Below the pieces are notes generated by a model. That model saw only the letters and a program-made list of their open reading frames with translations. It was not told the origin of the DNA and searched no databases. From an uncultured Litoreibacter sp. (lineage in GTDB: Bacteria > Pseudomonadota > Alphaproteobacteria > Rhodobacterales > Rhodobacteraceae), in contig CANNGL010000002.1 of assembly GCA_947504205.1 (NCBI GenBank), forward strand, positions 620,001 to 684,000: 64,000 nucleotides of DNA. Direction: 5' to 3'. Position numbers and translations under genes: made by a program. Of the stretch, positions 25,026 to 34,351 are shown one piece after another. Every line of letters starts with the position of its first letter. Position 1 is the stretch's first letter.

Positions 25026-26498
25026 ATGACCAAGATAATCATGGTGCAAGGCGCGGGTTCCAATGTCGGAAAATCCATGGTCGTGGCTGGTCTTTGTCGA
25101 CACTTTAGGAACAAGGGCCTTCGCGTTCGCCCCTTCAAACCCCAGAATATGTCTAACAATGCTGCGGTAACCGTCGATGGCGGCGAAATTGGGCGAGCGC
25201 AGGCCATGCAGGCGACGGCATGTGGTGTGGATCCTATCGTGGATATGAACCCGGTCCTGCTCAAACCAGAAACAGACATTGGTGCTCAGGTCATTGTTCA
25301 AGGCAAACGCTATGCCACGCTCAAAGCAAGGGAGTATGCCAAAGCAAAACCTGAGTTGCTGAAGTATGCCGTGGAGAGTTTCAAGAGGATCGCAAAAGAT
25401 GCCGATCTAGTTGTCATTGAAGGCGCAGGAAGCCCTGCAGAAATCAATCTGCGCAAGGGCGACATTGCGAATATGGGGTTTGCTGAAGCCGTCAACGCGC
25501 CGGTCGTGTTACTCGGTGATATCGACCGAGGCGGTGTTATTGCGCAGCTTGTCGGCACCCATGCAGTTCTGCCTGCGTCAGACCGTGATCGGGTTACTGC
25601 CTATATGGTCAACAAATTTCGAGGCGATGTCTCGCTATTCGATCAAGGCTTGGTAGAAATTTCGAACAGAACTGGTTGGCAATCTTTAGGTGTTTTGCCT
25701 TGGTTCGAGGACGCTTGGAAATTGCCCGCCGAAGATGTGATGGATATCGCCTCGAAGCGGGGTGGCGACTTGAAAATCGTTGTTCCACGTTTGTCTCGTA
25801 TCGCTAATTTTGATGATCTTGATCCTCTTTCTCACGAAACCGGCGTATCTGTTGAGATCATAGAAGCCGGGCGTGCCTTACCCGGAGACGCCGACTTGGT
25901 GTTGCTTCCGGGATCCAAATCCACGATTGGCGATCTTGAGTTCTTGCGGGCTCACGGGTGGGATACCGACATATTTGCCCACGTAAGGCGCGGCGGCCAC
26001 GTCATTGGCATTTGCGGTGGCTATCAAATGTTGGGCCGTATCGTCAGCGACCCAGAAGGTATCGAGGGATCAGCTGGCGCAGTTGCTGGCTTGGGGCTGC
26101 TCGACGTGACCACGGTGATGACACCGAAAAAGCAGCTTTCTCTCGTGGAGGGCCGCGAGATTGAAAGCGACACGCCACTGACGGGCTATGAGATACACAT
26201 CGGGGAAACAGGCGGTCCGGATTGTGCACGTCCATGGCTGGAGATCGGGAACGGTCCGCATGGTGCCATGTCAAAATCTGGAAAAGTGCGTGGATGCTAT
26301 CTGCACGGGCTTTTTGCCTCAAATCAGTTCAGGCAAATTGCACTGTCTCGATTAGGTCACGGCGGAACCCCGACGGACTACGCTCTTAGTATAGATGAGA
26401 CACTTGACCGGTTGGCAGATCACATGGGTCGCAACCTAGATTGCGAAGCTATTCTGGAACTGGCCGTCGAATATGGATCAGTCGACGTCGCGAGTTAA
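25026..26498 (+). CDS. cobQ: Cobyric acid synthase
   Basis: The 490-residue enzyme amidates four side-chain carboxylates of adenosyl-cobyrinic acid a,c-diamide. The N-terminal dethiobiotin-synthetase-like ATP domain starts MVQGAGSNVGKSMVVAGL; KPQNMSNNAAVT follows. The C-terminal glutaminase domain has the nucleophile Cys in GICGGYQMLG and a late His in YLHGLF. I start at the ATG at 25026; the frame is open further upstream but without homologous sequence. The 3' end overlaps the convergent acidic-protein gene by 21 bp. Confidence 0.95.
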   Translation: MTKIIMVQGAGSNVGKSMVVAGLCRHFRNKGLRVRPFKPQNMSNNAAVTVDGGEIGRAQAMQATACGVDPIVDMNPVLLKPETDIGAQVIVQGKRYATLKAREYAKAKPELLKYAVESFKRIAKDADLVVIEGAGSPAEINLRKGDIANMGFAEAVNAPVVLLGDIDRGGVIAQLVGTHAVLPASDRDRVTAYMVNKFRGDVSLFDQGLVEISNRTGWQSLGVLPWFEDAWKLPAEDVMDIASKRGGDLKIVVPRLSRIANFDDLDPLSHETGVSVEIIEAGRALPGDADLVLLPGSKSTIGDLEFLRAHGWDTDIFAHVRRGGHVIGICGGYQMLGRIVSDPEGIEGSAGAVAGLGLLDVTTVMTPKKQLSLVEGREIESDTPLTGYEIHIGETGGPDCARPWLEIGNGPHGAMSKSGKVRGCYLHGLFASNQFRQIALSRLGHGGTPTDYALSIDETLDRLADHMGRNLDCEAILELAVEYGSVDVAS

Positions 26499-27674
26499 CA
26501 TCGCACGGTGAATTTCGCGGCGGACAAGTTTGCGAACATTGCGGGTAATTCGCTCTCCCAACACGCCACTGAGCTCTTGTCGAACGATATCAGCAACGAG
26601 ATCTCGCAGAACGTCTTCGTCAACCACCGACTCGTCAAATTCGCCCAACTGAGCCGCCTCCACGACTGCATCTGTCAGCTCGGAATGCGCTTCCTCGATC
26701 GGAGCGGAGGCCAGGACAACAAGCGTTTCTTCAACCTCATCGACATGTTCGCTGTCTGCGATTTCCGGCTGCGTTTCGTCATCGTCTTCGATATCGGCCA
26801 AGTCAGGCTGGTTTTCTGAGATCGGGTGTTCATCCTCGGCTGGCGACGCATCCTCGGACGTCAACTCGGCACTTTCAACCTCTTCGATATCCGCATCGTC
26901 GTGCGCATTCAGCGACGCGTCTTCCTCGACAAGTATATCGACGGCTGGCGCGTCTTCTTCAGCAACTAGGTCTGTCTCAGCCTCTTCGACCGGCGAGTAT
27001 TCCTCGGGCGTGGCGGTGGGTTCTTCGTCAATTGTTGTTTCCACATCAAGCGTTTCCGCTTCTGCTTCGATCACATCGCCGGAATACTGAGCGAGTTCAG
27101 CGGCGGTAGGCTGGCCCTCCGACCAAGCTTCAAGTTCAGCTTCGTCCGGTTCGTCTTCTTCCACAGTCGAAGAAGGACGAACTTCGACATGCCGGAATTC
27201 AGGACTAATCATCTCATCCTGATCTTCGTAGTATTCCTCTTCCGGCACGTCGATCTGCCACGCCTCGGCAGGCTCCGACACAACTTCAGCTTCGGCCAGC
27301 TCTAGATTAGCAACCTCTGTCACTGTTTCCTGCTCAACCGTTTCGGCGTCTTCTGCAATTTGATCTGTAACTGCCGACCTCAGATTGCTGAGCTCCGCCT
27401 GCATCGCGGGGGCATCAGTATCAGGCTCCACTTCCTCAACGGTGTCTTCCACCTCTGGCGTGGGGTCGGTCACGCGAAACGCCGAGGTCAGAATCAATGC
27501 CCCCATCTCGCCTGCCTCTTTTTTCTGCGGCTCTTCCGATTGCTCTGCAGCTGGACGAACCGTCTCGGGGTCCGGCTTGGGTGCGGGGCGCAAGCTATGA
27601 TCAGTCTCTGACACGAGCCTTCTGATCGAAGACAAAACATCTTCAACATCAACATTCACGCTAGGGTCAGACAT
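26478..27674 (-). CDS. Acidic PopZ-like (DUF2497-type) protein
   Basis: From ATG 27674 the protein has 398 residues. The N terminus (VNVDVEDVLSSIRRLVSE) and the C-terminal helix set (EDVLRDLVADIVRQELSGVL, RNVRKLVRREIHRAM) are conserved-looking ends. Between them lie about 290 residues extremely rich in Glu and Asp with low complexity. This layout (short N-terminal helix, acidic disordered spacer, C-terminal oligomerising helices) is that of the Caulobacter pole organiser PopZ, whose spacer is shorter. The resemblance is by architecture; function at the cell pole is inferred. Confidence 0.6.
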   Translation of the reverse strand: MSDPSVNVDVEDVLSSIRRLVSETDHSLRPAPKPDPETVRPAAEQSEEPQKKEAGEMGALILTSAFRVTDPTPEVEDTVEEVEPDTDAPAMQAELSNLRSAVTDQIAEDAETVEQETVTEVANLELAEAEVVSEPAEAWQIDVPEEEYYEDQDEMISPEFRHVEVRPSSTVEEDEPDEAELEAWSEGQPTAAELAQYSGDVIEAEAETLDVETTIDEEPTATPEEYSPVEEAETDLVAEEDAPAVDILVEEDASLNAHDDADIEEVESAELTSEDASPAEDEHPISENQPDLADIEDDDETQPEIADSEHVDEVEETLVVLASAPIEEAHSELTDAVVEAAQLGEFDESVVDEDVLRDLVADIVRQELSGVLGERITRNVRKLVRREIHRAMLTRDVD

Positions 27675-27744
27675 GCTCAGCCTCCGCATTTTTTTCGGCA
27701 AACTACCGACCAGGGGCCCTCGTTACAACAGATCGCTTAAACTG

Positions 27745-29112
27745 TTAGTTTTTTTGGTAGCGGTTGAGTATGCGGTCAAGTTTTTTGCCCTGCCGAGTGG
27801 TCGGAACAGGGGCAGACTTTACTGCGTTGAAATACTCGGACGGGTCATACCGTTCGACCGGAAGCCCTAATTTATCAGCCGTTAGCGTCCCCATCGCTTG
27901 AAGAACCTGATATCCGGCCGCATAAACTTGTGTCTCAAATACAACACGATTTGTTCTGGCATCCAGCAAAGACTGCTCAGCATTCAGGACGTCCAAAGTG
28001 GTACGTGAGCCCAACTTGGCCTCTTCTCGCACGCCATCAAACGCAACTTGAGCTGCGCGAATCTGTCTGTCGGAAGACTGAAGCTGCGCTTGTGCGACAG
28101 CAAGGCTGGACCAAGCATCTGCTACGTTCTGGCGCACTACGAGAACCTGTTGATTCAGGTTGGACCGAGAAGCGTGAACCTGAGCAATCGACTTCCGCAC
28201 CAATGCAGACAATTGGCCACCCTGATAGATTGGCACATTCATGGTCAAACCAACCGAGGAATTGTTATCGTTGAGTCGATCATGACCGGCGCGTGCATCA
28301 AGTGTAATGCGAGGTTTCGTATTGGCCCGCGCGCGCGCGACGTTAAGTTCGTTTGCGGAAATCTCGAATTGGGCTTGCTTGATCGTGGGGTTTTCACGTT
28401 CCGCCAAGACAATGGCATTCCTAAGGGAGCTTGGAAGGTTCGGGACATTCCTGATGCTGGCCAAAGACCCGGGCGAGCGGCCTACCGACACGCGATAAAG
28501 TTCTTGCGAAATAGCCAAGTTGCCTTGAGCTTCTGCCAAAGCACCGCGCGTTTCTGCCAAGCGTGCCTCAGCCTGTGCCACGTCCGTTCTGGTAACTTCC
28601 CCGACTTCGAAACGATCTCGTGCCGCCCGAAGCTCTTGTGTGATCAGACGCATATTAGACTGGCGCAATGACACCACACGTGCGTCGCGAACAACCGCCA
28701 GATACGCTTGGACCGCACTAAACAGCACTTGCTGCTCAAGCGATACCAATTGCTGCCGGGTTGCATTCACCGTTTCTTTCGCTGCTGCCACGGCAAGTGC
28801 GGTTGCGCCGGCATCGTAGAGCAAAAGATCAATTGTCAGATTCAACGTCGATAACAGACGGCCCCGACCGGGATTTGATGCCTGATCTGAATGCCGGATG
28901 CTGCTGGTGGCGCTCACCTGAGGCCGCAAAGCTGACAAAGCAATCGCGACATCCTCATCGGTTGCCCGAAGCAAGGCCCGGTTCTGCTCCAACAAGTTTG
29001 AATTGTTATATGCCGCGGTTAGAGCATCACGAAGGCTCTCGGCATTGGTAGAGACTGTGGTGGAGAGCACCAGCGCAAGCGCGACAACGCTGTTTCTAAG
29101 ACCTGAAATCAC
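27745..29112 (-). CDS. tolC: TolC-family outer membrane channel
   Basis: I take GTG at 29112, preceded by GGAG with 8-base spacing, giving 455 residues with a signal peptide (NSVVALALVLSTTVSTNA). The two-fold repeated OEP domains are visible: SLRDALTAAYNNSNLL near the start and the second half from NLPSSLRNAIVLAERENPTI. The protein forms the outer-membrane tunnel for type I secretion and RND efflux. The gene lies 19 bp after the PIMT-family gene, a pairing common in alphaproteobacteria. Confidence 0.9.
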   Translation of the reverse strand: MISGLRNSVVALALVLSTTVSTNAESLRDALTAAYNNSNLLEQNRALLRATDEDVAIALSALRPQVSATSSIRHSDQASNPGRGRLLSTLNLTIDLLLYDAGATALAVAAAKETVNATRQQLVSLEQQVLFSAVQAYLAVVRDARVVSLRQSNMRLITQELRAARDRFEVGEVTRTDVAQAEARLAETRGALAEAQGNLAISQELYRVSVGRSPGSLASIRNVPNLPSSLRNAIVLAERENPTIKQAQFEISANELNVARARANTKPRITLDARAGHDRLNDNNSSVGLTMNVPIYQGGQLSALVRKSIAQVHASRSNLNQQVLVVRQNVADAWSSLAVAQAQLQSSDRQIRAAQVAFDGVREEAKLGSRTTLDVLNAEQSLLDARTNRVVFETQVYAAGYQVLQAMGTLTADKLGLPVERYDPSEYFNAVKSAPVPTTRQGKKLDRILNRYQKN

Positions 29113-29131
29113 GTTGCGTTCTCCTAAGCCA

Positions 29132-29785
29132 TCATAGCGCAAATTCGGCGGTTTGTTCAAAGCCGGGCAAGACGGGTGCCACAGCATTAAACGACATACG
29201 CCAGGATACATGGCCGTCGGCCTTTATACCGACGCGTGCCTCGCCCAACGCGCCATCGACAAATATTGCGATGATGCGACCACCTTCTTTGAGCTGCTCC
29301 AGAATCGCTTGAGGCATGGTTTCTACCGCCCCCTGCACAAGTATCACATCATAAGGCCCGTGCTTGGCTGCGCCTTCGGTCAAGGGCGACTCAATGACGG
29401 CAACGTTATCAACATTAGCTTGAGACAACAGATGTTCGGCTTCAGACACGCGTTCATCTGTATCTTCAACAGCAATCACTGCGTCGGCCATTCGCGCAAG
29501 AACCGCCGATGAATAGCCAAGCCCACATCCGATATCGAGCACAATGTCTTCGTTTTGGATATCCACAGCATCCAACATCTTGGCTAAAACTCTGGGATCA
29601 AGGATAACGCGGCCCTCGCCAAGCGGAATATCTTCTCCGGCATAAGCAACAGAGCGCATTCGATCAGGAACAAAATGTTCACGGCGCACTGTCAGCATTG
29701 CGTCAATAATAGGAAACTTGGTCACATCTGATGGGCGGATTTGGGTGTCCACCATCATTATTCTATTCGCGGCAAAATCAGTCAT
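29132..29785 (-). CDS. pcm: Protein-L-isoaspartate O-methyltransferase family
   Basis: The 217-residue SAM-dependent enzyme has motif I VLDIGCGLGYSSAVLA and the PIMT pattern REHFVP and GRVILDPRVLAKML upstream. PCM repairs isoaspartyl residues of aged proteins. This alphaproteobacterial branch next to tolC starts MTDFAANRIMMVDTQIRPSDVTK and may have another substrate. It likely shares a promoter with tolC (gap of 19 bp). Confidence 0.85.
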   Translation of the reverse strand: MTDFAANRIMMVDTQIRPSDVTKFPIIDAMLTVRREHFVPDRMRSVAYAGEDIPLGEGRVILDPRVLAKMLDAVDIQNEDIVLDIGCGLGYSSAVLARMADAVIAVEDTDERVSEAEHLLSQANVDNVAVIESPLTEGAAKHGPYDVILVQGAVETMPQAILEQLKEGGRIIAIFVDGALGEARVGIKADGHVSWRMSFNAVAPVLPGFEQTAEFAL

Positions 29786-29916
29786 ACTAAACTCGTCAGT
29801 CTAGTTTCAGTTATATCCCGTTTCGCACAGAAAGAAAGACCGAGCAACGGCCATCTGGCGATGCAGGCCCTTGCCTGCGATTTTTCACTGGTCTAAGAAG
29901 CCGCAGCACTGCTTGA

Positions 29917-29990
29917 GGCGAGTTGGCGGAGTGGTGACGCAGCGGATTGCAAATCCGTGTACACCGGTTCGATTCCGGTACTCGCCTCCA
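29917..29990 (+). tRNA. tRNA-Cys(GCA)
   Basis: The 74-nt sequence folds as a tRNA: acceptor GGCGAGT/ACTCGCC, D arm GGCGGAGTGGTGACGC, anticodon stem with loop containing GCA (GGATTGCAAATCC), T arm CCGGTTCGATTCCGG, and encoded TCCA. Confidence 0.95.
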
Positions 29991-30202
29991 ATGTTTTAGC
30001 CCGCTGTTGTTCAGCGCTTCCAGTCGTCAGCGCTGTTTTAAGAACCTGATTGCCCGATTAGCAATCATCTGGCGCTTGACCGCGCATTGGACTCCGGCGG
30101 CGTGGGAATAACTCGCGCCGTCGGGCTGCTCTCTTGCCAAGAGCTCTAAACCACCAAATTTACATTGCTCCAAAAAAAACGGAGTGAGGCACGGTTTTCG
30201 GG

Positions 30203-31030
30203 CTAGATAGGCTTGTCTTCGTCAAGCTCATTGCGGACTTGACCGAAAGCCAGCAGTGCGAAAATAACCGTACCGCCAACAATGTTTCCAGCCAGTACAG
30301 GCAAGAAGAACCGAAACACCGCATCGAATGGCGACAGCAAACCTTGCACGACGAGATATGCCATTTCGACGGAGCCAGCCACGACGTGGGTGAAGTCCCC
30401 CGCTGCAATAAGCCACGTAAACACGAGGATTACGAAGAACCCGAAGCCTTCCGATTTCGGCATCATCCAGACGATGGACGCAACCAAAACACCCGCTGGG
30501 ATAGCTCTTTGAAAGCCTTCCAAGGCAGGGAACCCCGTTGCGTGGTAGGATAAGCTTTCTATTGCCGGTCGAATGTCGGCCGGGATTGCCGATGTATGAG
30601 CAAAGAGTGTCGCGACGACGAACGCACCAACGACATTTGCGCATAAGACAATTGCCCAAAGAGTCGCCAAACGACGGAAGATCTGCGCGGTGCCTTCGTA
30701 AATGGCTGGTAGTACAGTTGTGATGGTGTTTTCAGTGAACAACTGCATGCGACCCAAAATAACCACCAGAAAGCCCAGGCAATACCCAAGGTTTTCAACG
30801 AGATATGCCCAATCCGCTTCAGGCAAATACGTACGGAAGATCGCTTCTCCTAGAACCGATAGCGAAATCATGATGCCAGCAGCAACGCCCGACCACATCA
30901 AGGACCGGTTTGGGCGCTCCAGCTCTTCCTCACCCTCTTCTCTGATAATCTCGAAAATCTCTTTCGATGAAAGCTTTAGGGCGTCGCGGGCCTCAGTCTC
31001 GTTCGCATCTGGTTTCTGATGAGCTGACAT
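30203..31030 (-). CDS. Formate/nitrite transporter family (YfdC-like) channel
   Basis: The 275-residue inner-membrane protein has six hydrophobic segments with the FNT repeats GVAAGIMISLS and AIPAGVLVASIVW, and a long acidic N-terminal cytoplasmic segment with LSSKEIFEIIREEGEEELERP typical of the YfdC branch. The family passes small monovalent anions; the substrate of this branch is not established. It stands alone after tRNA-Cys. Confidence 0.87.
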   Translation of the reverse strand: MSAHQKPDANETEARDALKLSSKEIFEIIREEGEEELERPNRSLMWSGVAAGIMISLSVLGEAIFRTYLPEADWAYLVENLGYCLGFLVVILGRMQLFTENTITTVLPAIYEGTAQIFRRLATLWAIVLCANVVGAFVVATLFAHTSAIPADIRPAIESLSYHATGFPALEGFQRAIPAGVLVASIVWMMPKSEGFGFFVILVFTWLIAAGDFTHVVAGSVEMAYLVVQGLLSPFDAVFRFFLPVLAGNIVGGTVIFALLAFGQVRNELDEDKPI

Positions 31031-31300
31031 TCATGAACTCCGTTGATCGATCTATAACTCGATCTGCTAAAATTTGTTCCACCCGTGGTTGTTTTTTTCG
31101 CGGCCGTGGCCAAGGCACCTTTGACCATCACCTTTTTTGAAAAGCTCGAACTGGTTTTTTTGATACAGCAGCATCTGCTTGAGATGACTCGAAAGACTAG
31201 TGCAGAAGGACGTATCTAAATAGGTCTGCTTAGGCATCAGAGGCCTTTGCAGGATGGCAGGTCGGAGAAGATAGTCGATCTGAACGTTTCTCGCAGGGGC
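31031..31300. other. Gene-free stretch between FNT and acetyltransferase genes
   Basis: The 270 bp hold the promoter of the FNT gene (AT-rich part near 31050-31170 with several T-runs). Nothing else is seen. Confidence 0.3.
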
Positions 31301-31762
31301 CTACTTCAGAGACTTCCAAAAGGTGATTTTGTCGTCTCCCGTTGCCCAAAAATCTCTGATGCGGGCTTCTTCAACATAACCATTCTTGCGGTAAAACGCG
31401 CGTGTGCGCGCAAAGCCGTCCGCGCCCGATGTATCGGCTATCAAAATACGCTGTCCACGCTTCTCAAGCGCGCCCTCCAAATGTTTGATCATAGCAGCGC
31501 CGCAACCGCTGCCCTGCTCTGTTGGCAAGACCGCGATAGCCAGCATATTCCACGTCCCTTCCGCAAGTTCTTCGGGAACCGCGTAGCAGAAACCAACGGG
31601 CTTGCCCCCAGCTTCGCAGGTCAACCAAATGTCGGAACTTTTTTCATCGGCTAGAAATCCACTCACCATGTCCGGAAGCATTTCACCAGGCAAAAGCTCT
31701 GTTCTATTAAGTACCTCTTGCAAGTAAGGGATATCGTCGGAATTGGTTGGTCGTATGGTCAT
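31301..31762 (-). CDS. GNAT-family N-acetyltransferase
   Basis: The 153-residue protein has the acetyl-CoA-binding pattern WNMLAIAVLPTEQGSGCGAAMI (motif A, Q-x-x-G-x-G/A) and a late FYRKNGYVEEARIRDFW. It transfers acetyl groups to an amine; the substrate is not visible. Single gene. Confidence 0.85.
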   Translation of the reverse strand: MTIRPTNSDDIPYLQEVLNRTELLPGEMLPDMVSGFLADEKSSDIWLTCEAGGKPVGFCYAVPEELAEGTWNMLAIAVLPTEQGSGCGAAMIKHLEGALEKRGQRILIADTSGADGFARTRAFYRKNGYVEEARIRDFWATGDDKITFWKSLK

Positions 31763-31824
31763 CTTCTTGCACCTTTCAAAATGTCACTGACGGACAAATC
31801 AGTTTGGCGTGCTGTGCACGGGCC

Positions 31825-32205
31825 TTAGATTTTGGCATGCTGCGTCAGTGAAAGGATGTTCCCACTCGGATCACTGAACCACACAATCTTGTGGCCATCG
31901 GGACTTGTCCAGATACCAAGTGCATCCTGGGAAAGCTGATCGAAATGATGAAACTTTACGCCCTTGGAGTTCAGCCGCTCAATTTCATCACTAATATTAG
32001 AAACTCGCCAACCATGGACGGTATAGGCCGCTGGCCGAAGTTCTGGCACTATCTGCACCCGAAGCAGATGACCTCCGTCGGAAAATGCCAACGCAAAAGC
32101 GCTTTGCTCAAGAAGTTCTAGTCCCAGAACATCACAGAAAAATACCCGCGCCTTATCGGGATTATCAGTTGCGATGAATGAGACGGGCTGCCGCGATGTA
32201 TGCAT
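31825..32205 (-). CDS. VOC-superfamily (glyoxalase-like) protein
   Basis: The 126-residue protein shows the paired beta-alpha-beta-beta-beta modules: FIATDNPDKARVFFCDVLGLELLE and GIWTSPDGHKIVWFSDPSGNILSL. Metal ligands are likely His/Glu in those strands, but no exact family can be given. Members are isomerases, dioxygenases or resistance proteins. Single gene. Confidence 0.82.
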   Translation of the reverse strand: MHTSRQPVSFIATDNPDKARVFFCDVLGLELLEQSAFALAFSDGGHLLRVQIVPELRPAAYTVHGWRVSNISDEIERLNSKGVKFHHFDQLSQDALGIWTSPDGHKIVWFSDPSGNILSLTQHAKI

Positions 32206-32261
32206 CTCTCCAAGCTAACAGACATTCGAGGAGTTGTGCAGCACCATACCTTTCCATGCCA

Positions 32262-33638
32262 TTAATTCGTTATGATCTCTGGCCCCATGAATGTGTTGGG
32301 CAGGAACGTCGAGATGATCGGCACGTAGGTCACGATAATCAGGAATACGAAGAGGATCGCAAGGAATGGCAAAGCTGCCCGAACGACGGCCATCATCGGC
32401 ATGCCAGCGACCCCTGAGGTCACGAAGAGGTTAAGACCCACCGGCGGAGTTATCATCCCGATTTCCATATTCACGACCATGATGATGCCTAGATGGATCG
32501 GATCAATTCCTAGCTCAATCGCAATGGGGAAGACGAGCGGCGCGACAATGACCAGAAGACCAGAAGGCTCCATGAACTGACCACCGATCAGTAGGATCAC
32601 GTTGACCACGATGAGGAACGCGATGGGACCCAGTCCCGCCGCCAGCATGGCTTCGGTAATTTTCTGAGGAATCTGCTCATCGGTAAGTACATGTTTCAGG
32701 ATTAGCGCGTTGGCGATGACAAACAGCAGCGTAACGGTCAGCTTGCCTGCCTCAAACAGCGTATCCCGCGTATCAGGGTGGAAGAAGGCCGTAACCAAGG
32801 CGTGCGGCTTGGACATGAGTGAAATGTTCTTTGCCCCGTCCTCCGTCGCCAACGGACCCATGTCGCGATAGACGAATGTAGCGATAATCCATGCATACAC
32901 CGCAGCGATGGCAGCGGCCTCGGTAGGCGTAAAAATACCGCCGTAGATACCACCCAAGATAATAACAATGAGGAAAAGACCCCAACCAGCATCTTTCCCA
33001 GATGTTGCAACCTCGCCCCAACCCAGCCACTCACCCTTTGGCAGGTCCTTGATCCGCGCAATGACGTAGATGCCAACCATCAGCATGAAGCCCGCCAGAA
33101 GGCCGGGAATAACACCTGCGAGGAACATCCGTCCGACAGAAACCTCAACGGCGGCGGCGTAGACCACCATTACAATGGAGGGTGGGATCAGGATGCCAAG
33201 TGTACCTGCGTTACAGATCACGCCCGCTGCGAAGTCTTTCGTATAGCCAACCTGACGCATGCCAGCGATGACGATAGAGCCAATAGCAACCACAGTGGCA
33301 GGCGAGGAGCCTGAAAGCGCTGCAAACATCATGCAAGCGAAGACACCGGCGATAGCAAGTCCACCGCGGAAATGGCCCACACATGCGATCGAGAAACGAA
33401 TGATCCGTTTCGCGACGCCACCTGTAGACATAAAGCTTGAGGCAAGAATGAAAAACGGGATTGCGAGCAGCGTGAAGTGCCCTTCGAACGCATTGAACAA
33501 GGTCTGCGCGATAGACGCCAACGATGTATCGCTGAGCACCAACAGGAAAATCATGGAACTGAGGCCAAGAGAGACTGCGATCGGAACGCCGATCAGCAGG
33601 AAGCCAATGACCATAGCAAATAGGACAACAACTTCCAT
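32262..33638 (-). CDS. dctM: TRAP transporter large permease
   Basis: The 458-residue protein has about 12 hydrophobic segments and the DctM patterns FALSGSSPATVVAIGSIVI-type, GTLGILIPPSIVMVVY and MITPPVGLNLFVTSG. It carries the substrate into the cell with Na+ in symport, together with DctQ and the periplasmic DctP. The gene is last in dctPQM and starts 4 bp after dctQ. Insert near residue 280 (about 25 residues, with MSKPHALVTAFFHPDT) is typical of the C4-dicarboxylate branch. Confidence 0.94.
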   Translation of the reverse strand: MEVVVLFAMVIGFLLIGVPIAVSLGLSSMIFLLVLSDTSLASIAQTLFNAFEGHFTLLAIPFFILASSFMSTGGVAKRIIRFSIACVGHFRGGLAIAGVFACMMFAALSGSSPATVVAIGSIVIAGMRQVGYTKDFAAGVICNAGTLGILIPPSIVMVVYAAAVEVSVGRMFLAGVIPGLLAGFMLMVGIYVIARIKDLPKGEWLGWGEVATSGKDAGWGLFLIVIILGGIYGGIFTPTEAAAIAAVYAWIIATFVYRDMGPLATEDGAKNISLMSKPHALVTAFFHPDTRDTLFEAGKLTVTLLFVIANALILKHVLTDEQIPQKITEAMLAAGLGPIAFLIVVNVILLIGGQFMEPSGLLVIVAPLVFPIAIELGIDPIHLGIIMVVNMEIGMITPPVGLNLFVTSGVAGMPMMAVVRAALPFLAILFVFLIIVTYVPIISTFLPNTFMGPEIITN

Positions 33639-33642
33639 GAGA

Positions 33643-34293
33643 TCAGCCCCTCAGATTGGCGGCGGCTTCTTCAACCGCTTCTTCAGCTTCATGACTTGCG
33701 ATGACGCTTTCGATCTCACCGCGCCAGAGCGCAATGGCCGCTTGGATGAAGCGGAAGAGCAGAAGCGCCATTGAAATCGGTAACACGATATAAGGGACGA
33801 GTTTCGGGAGCTTCTCGTAGGCGTCGCCATCGTTGAAGGCGCCTTCAAGCCAGCGCATCCAGAATGGCACGGGGATGTCTTGTGTCTCGTACCAACCTTG
33901 GCCGCGCACGCTTTCAAAGCCGGTCGGCAACCAGCGGCCGGATGTTGGAGACAGGTTCGCATAAGGCGCGAAATAGTCCCAAGCGCCTTTCAGCATTAGA
34001 AATGAGAATATGATGCAACAGGCCACCGAGATAAGACCGAGAATTCTTCGCAGCTCAGGAGAGACGAGGTTAATCACAGCATCGACGCCCAGATGGGCGC
34101 GTTTCTTGACCGCGTAGGATGCGCCCAACAAAACGAGCCAGGCGAACATGAAGACCGTAAGCTCCAGCGCCCAGAGAATGTTCGAGTTAAAAACGAAACG
34201 CGCGATTACGTTGGCGAAAGTGATGATTGTCATTAGCCCGAGGATAACGGCAATGAGCGTCTCCTCGATCTTGTCCGTCCAAGAGTCTTGCAT
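33643..34293 (-). CDS. dctQ: TRAP transporter small permease
   Basis: From ATG 34293 (MQDSWTDKIEETLIAVILG) the protein has 216 residues and four membrane helices. It has a longer periplasmic insert (NLSPTSGRWLPTGFESVRG and further, about 50 residues) than the short DctQ form, as in many C4-dicarboxylate systems of roseobacters. It pairs with DctM. It follows dctP after a 58-bp gap holding a strong hairpin. Confidence 0.92.
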   Translation of the reverse strand: MQDSWTDKIEETLIAVILGLMTIITFANVIARFVFNSNILWALELTVFMFAWLVLLGASYAVKKRAHLGVDAVINLVSPELRRILGLISVACCIIFSFLMLKGAWDYFAPYANLSPTSGRWLPTGFESVRGQGWYETQDIPVPFWMRWLEGAFNDGDAYEKLPKLVPYIVLPISMALLLFRFIQAAIALWRGEIESVIASHEAEEAVEEAAANLRG

Positions 34294-34315
34294 GGTGTCC
34301 CCCGACCCATAGTAA

Positions 34316-34344
34316 GAGCGCGGCCCACTTATCGAGCCGCGCTC
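34316..34344 (-). promoter_or_regulatory. Intercistronic hairpin between dctP and dctQ
   Basis: GAGCGCGGC (34316-34324) and GCCGCGCTC (34336-34344) form a perfect 9-bp stem with an 11-base loop. It lies 7 bp past the dctP stop and 22 bp before dctQ. Such stems protect the upstream binding-protein mRNA and lower permease expression; no T-run is present, so full termination is unlikely. Confidence 0.6.
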
Positions 34345-34351
34345 AAGAGCT

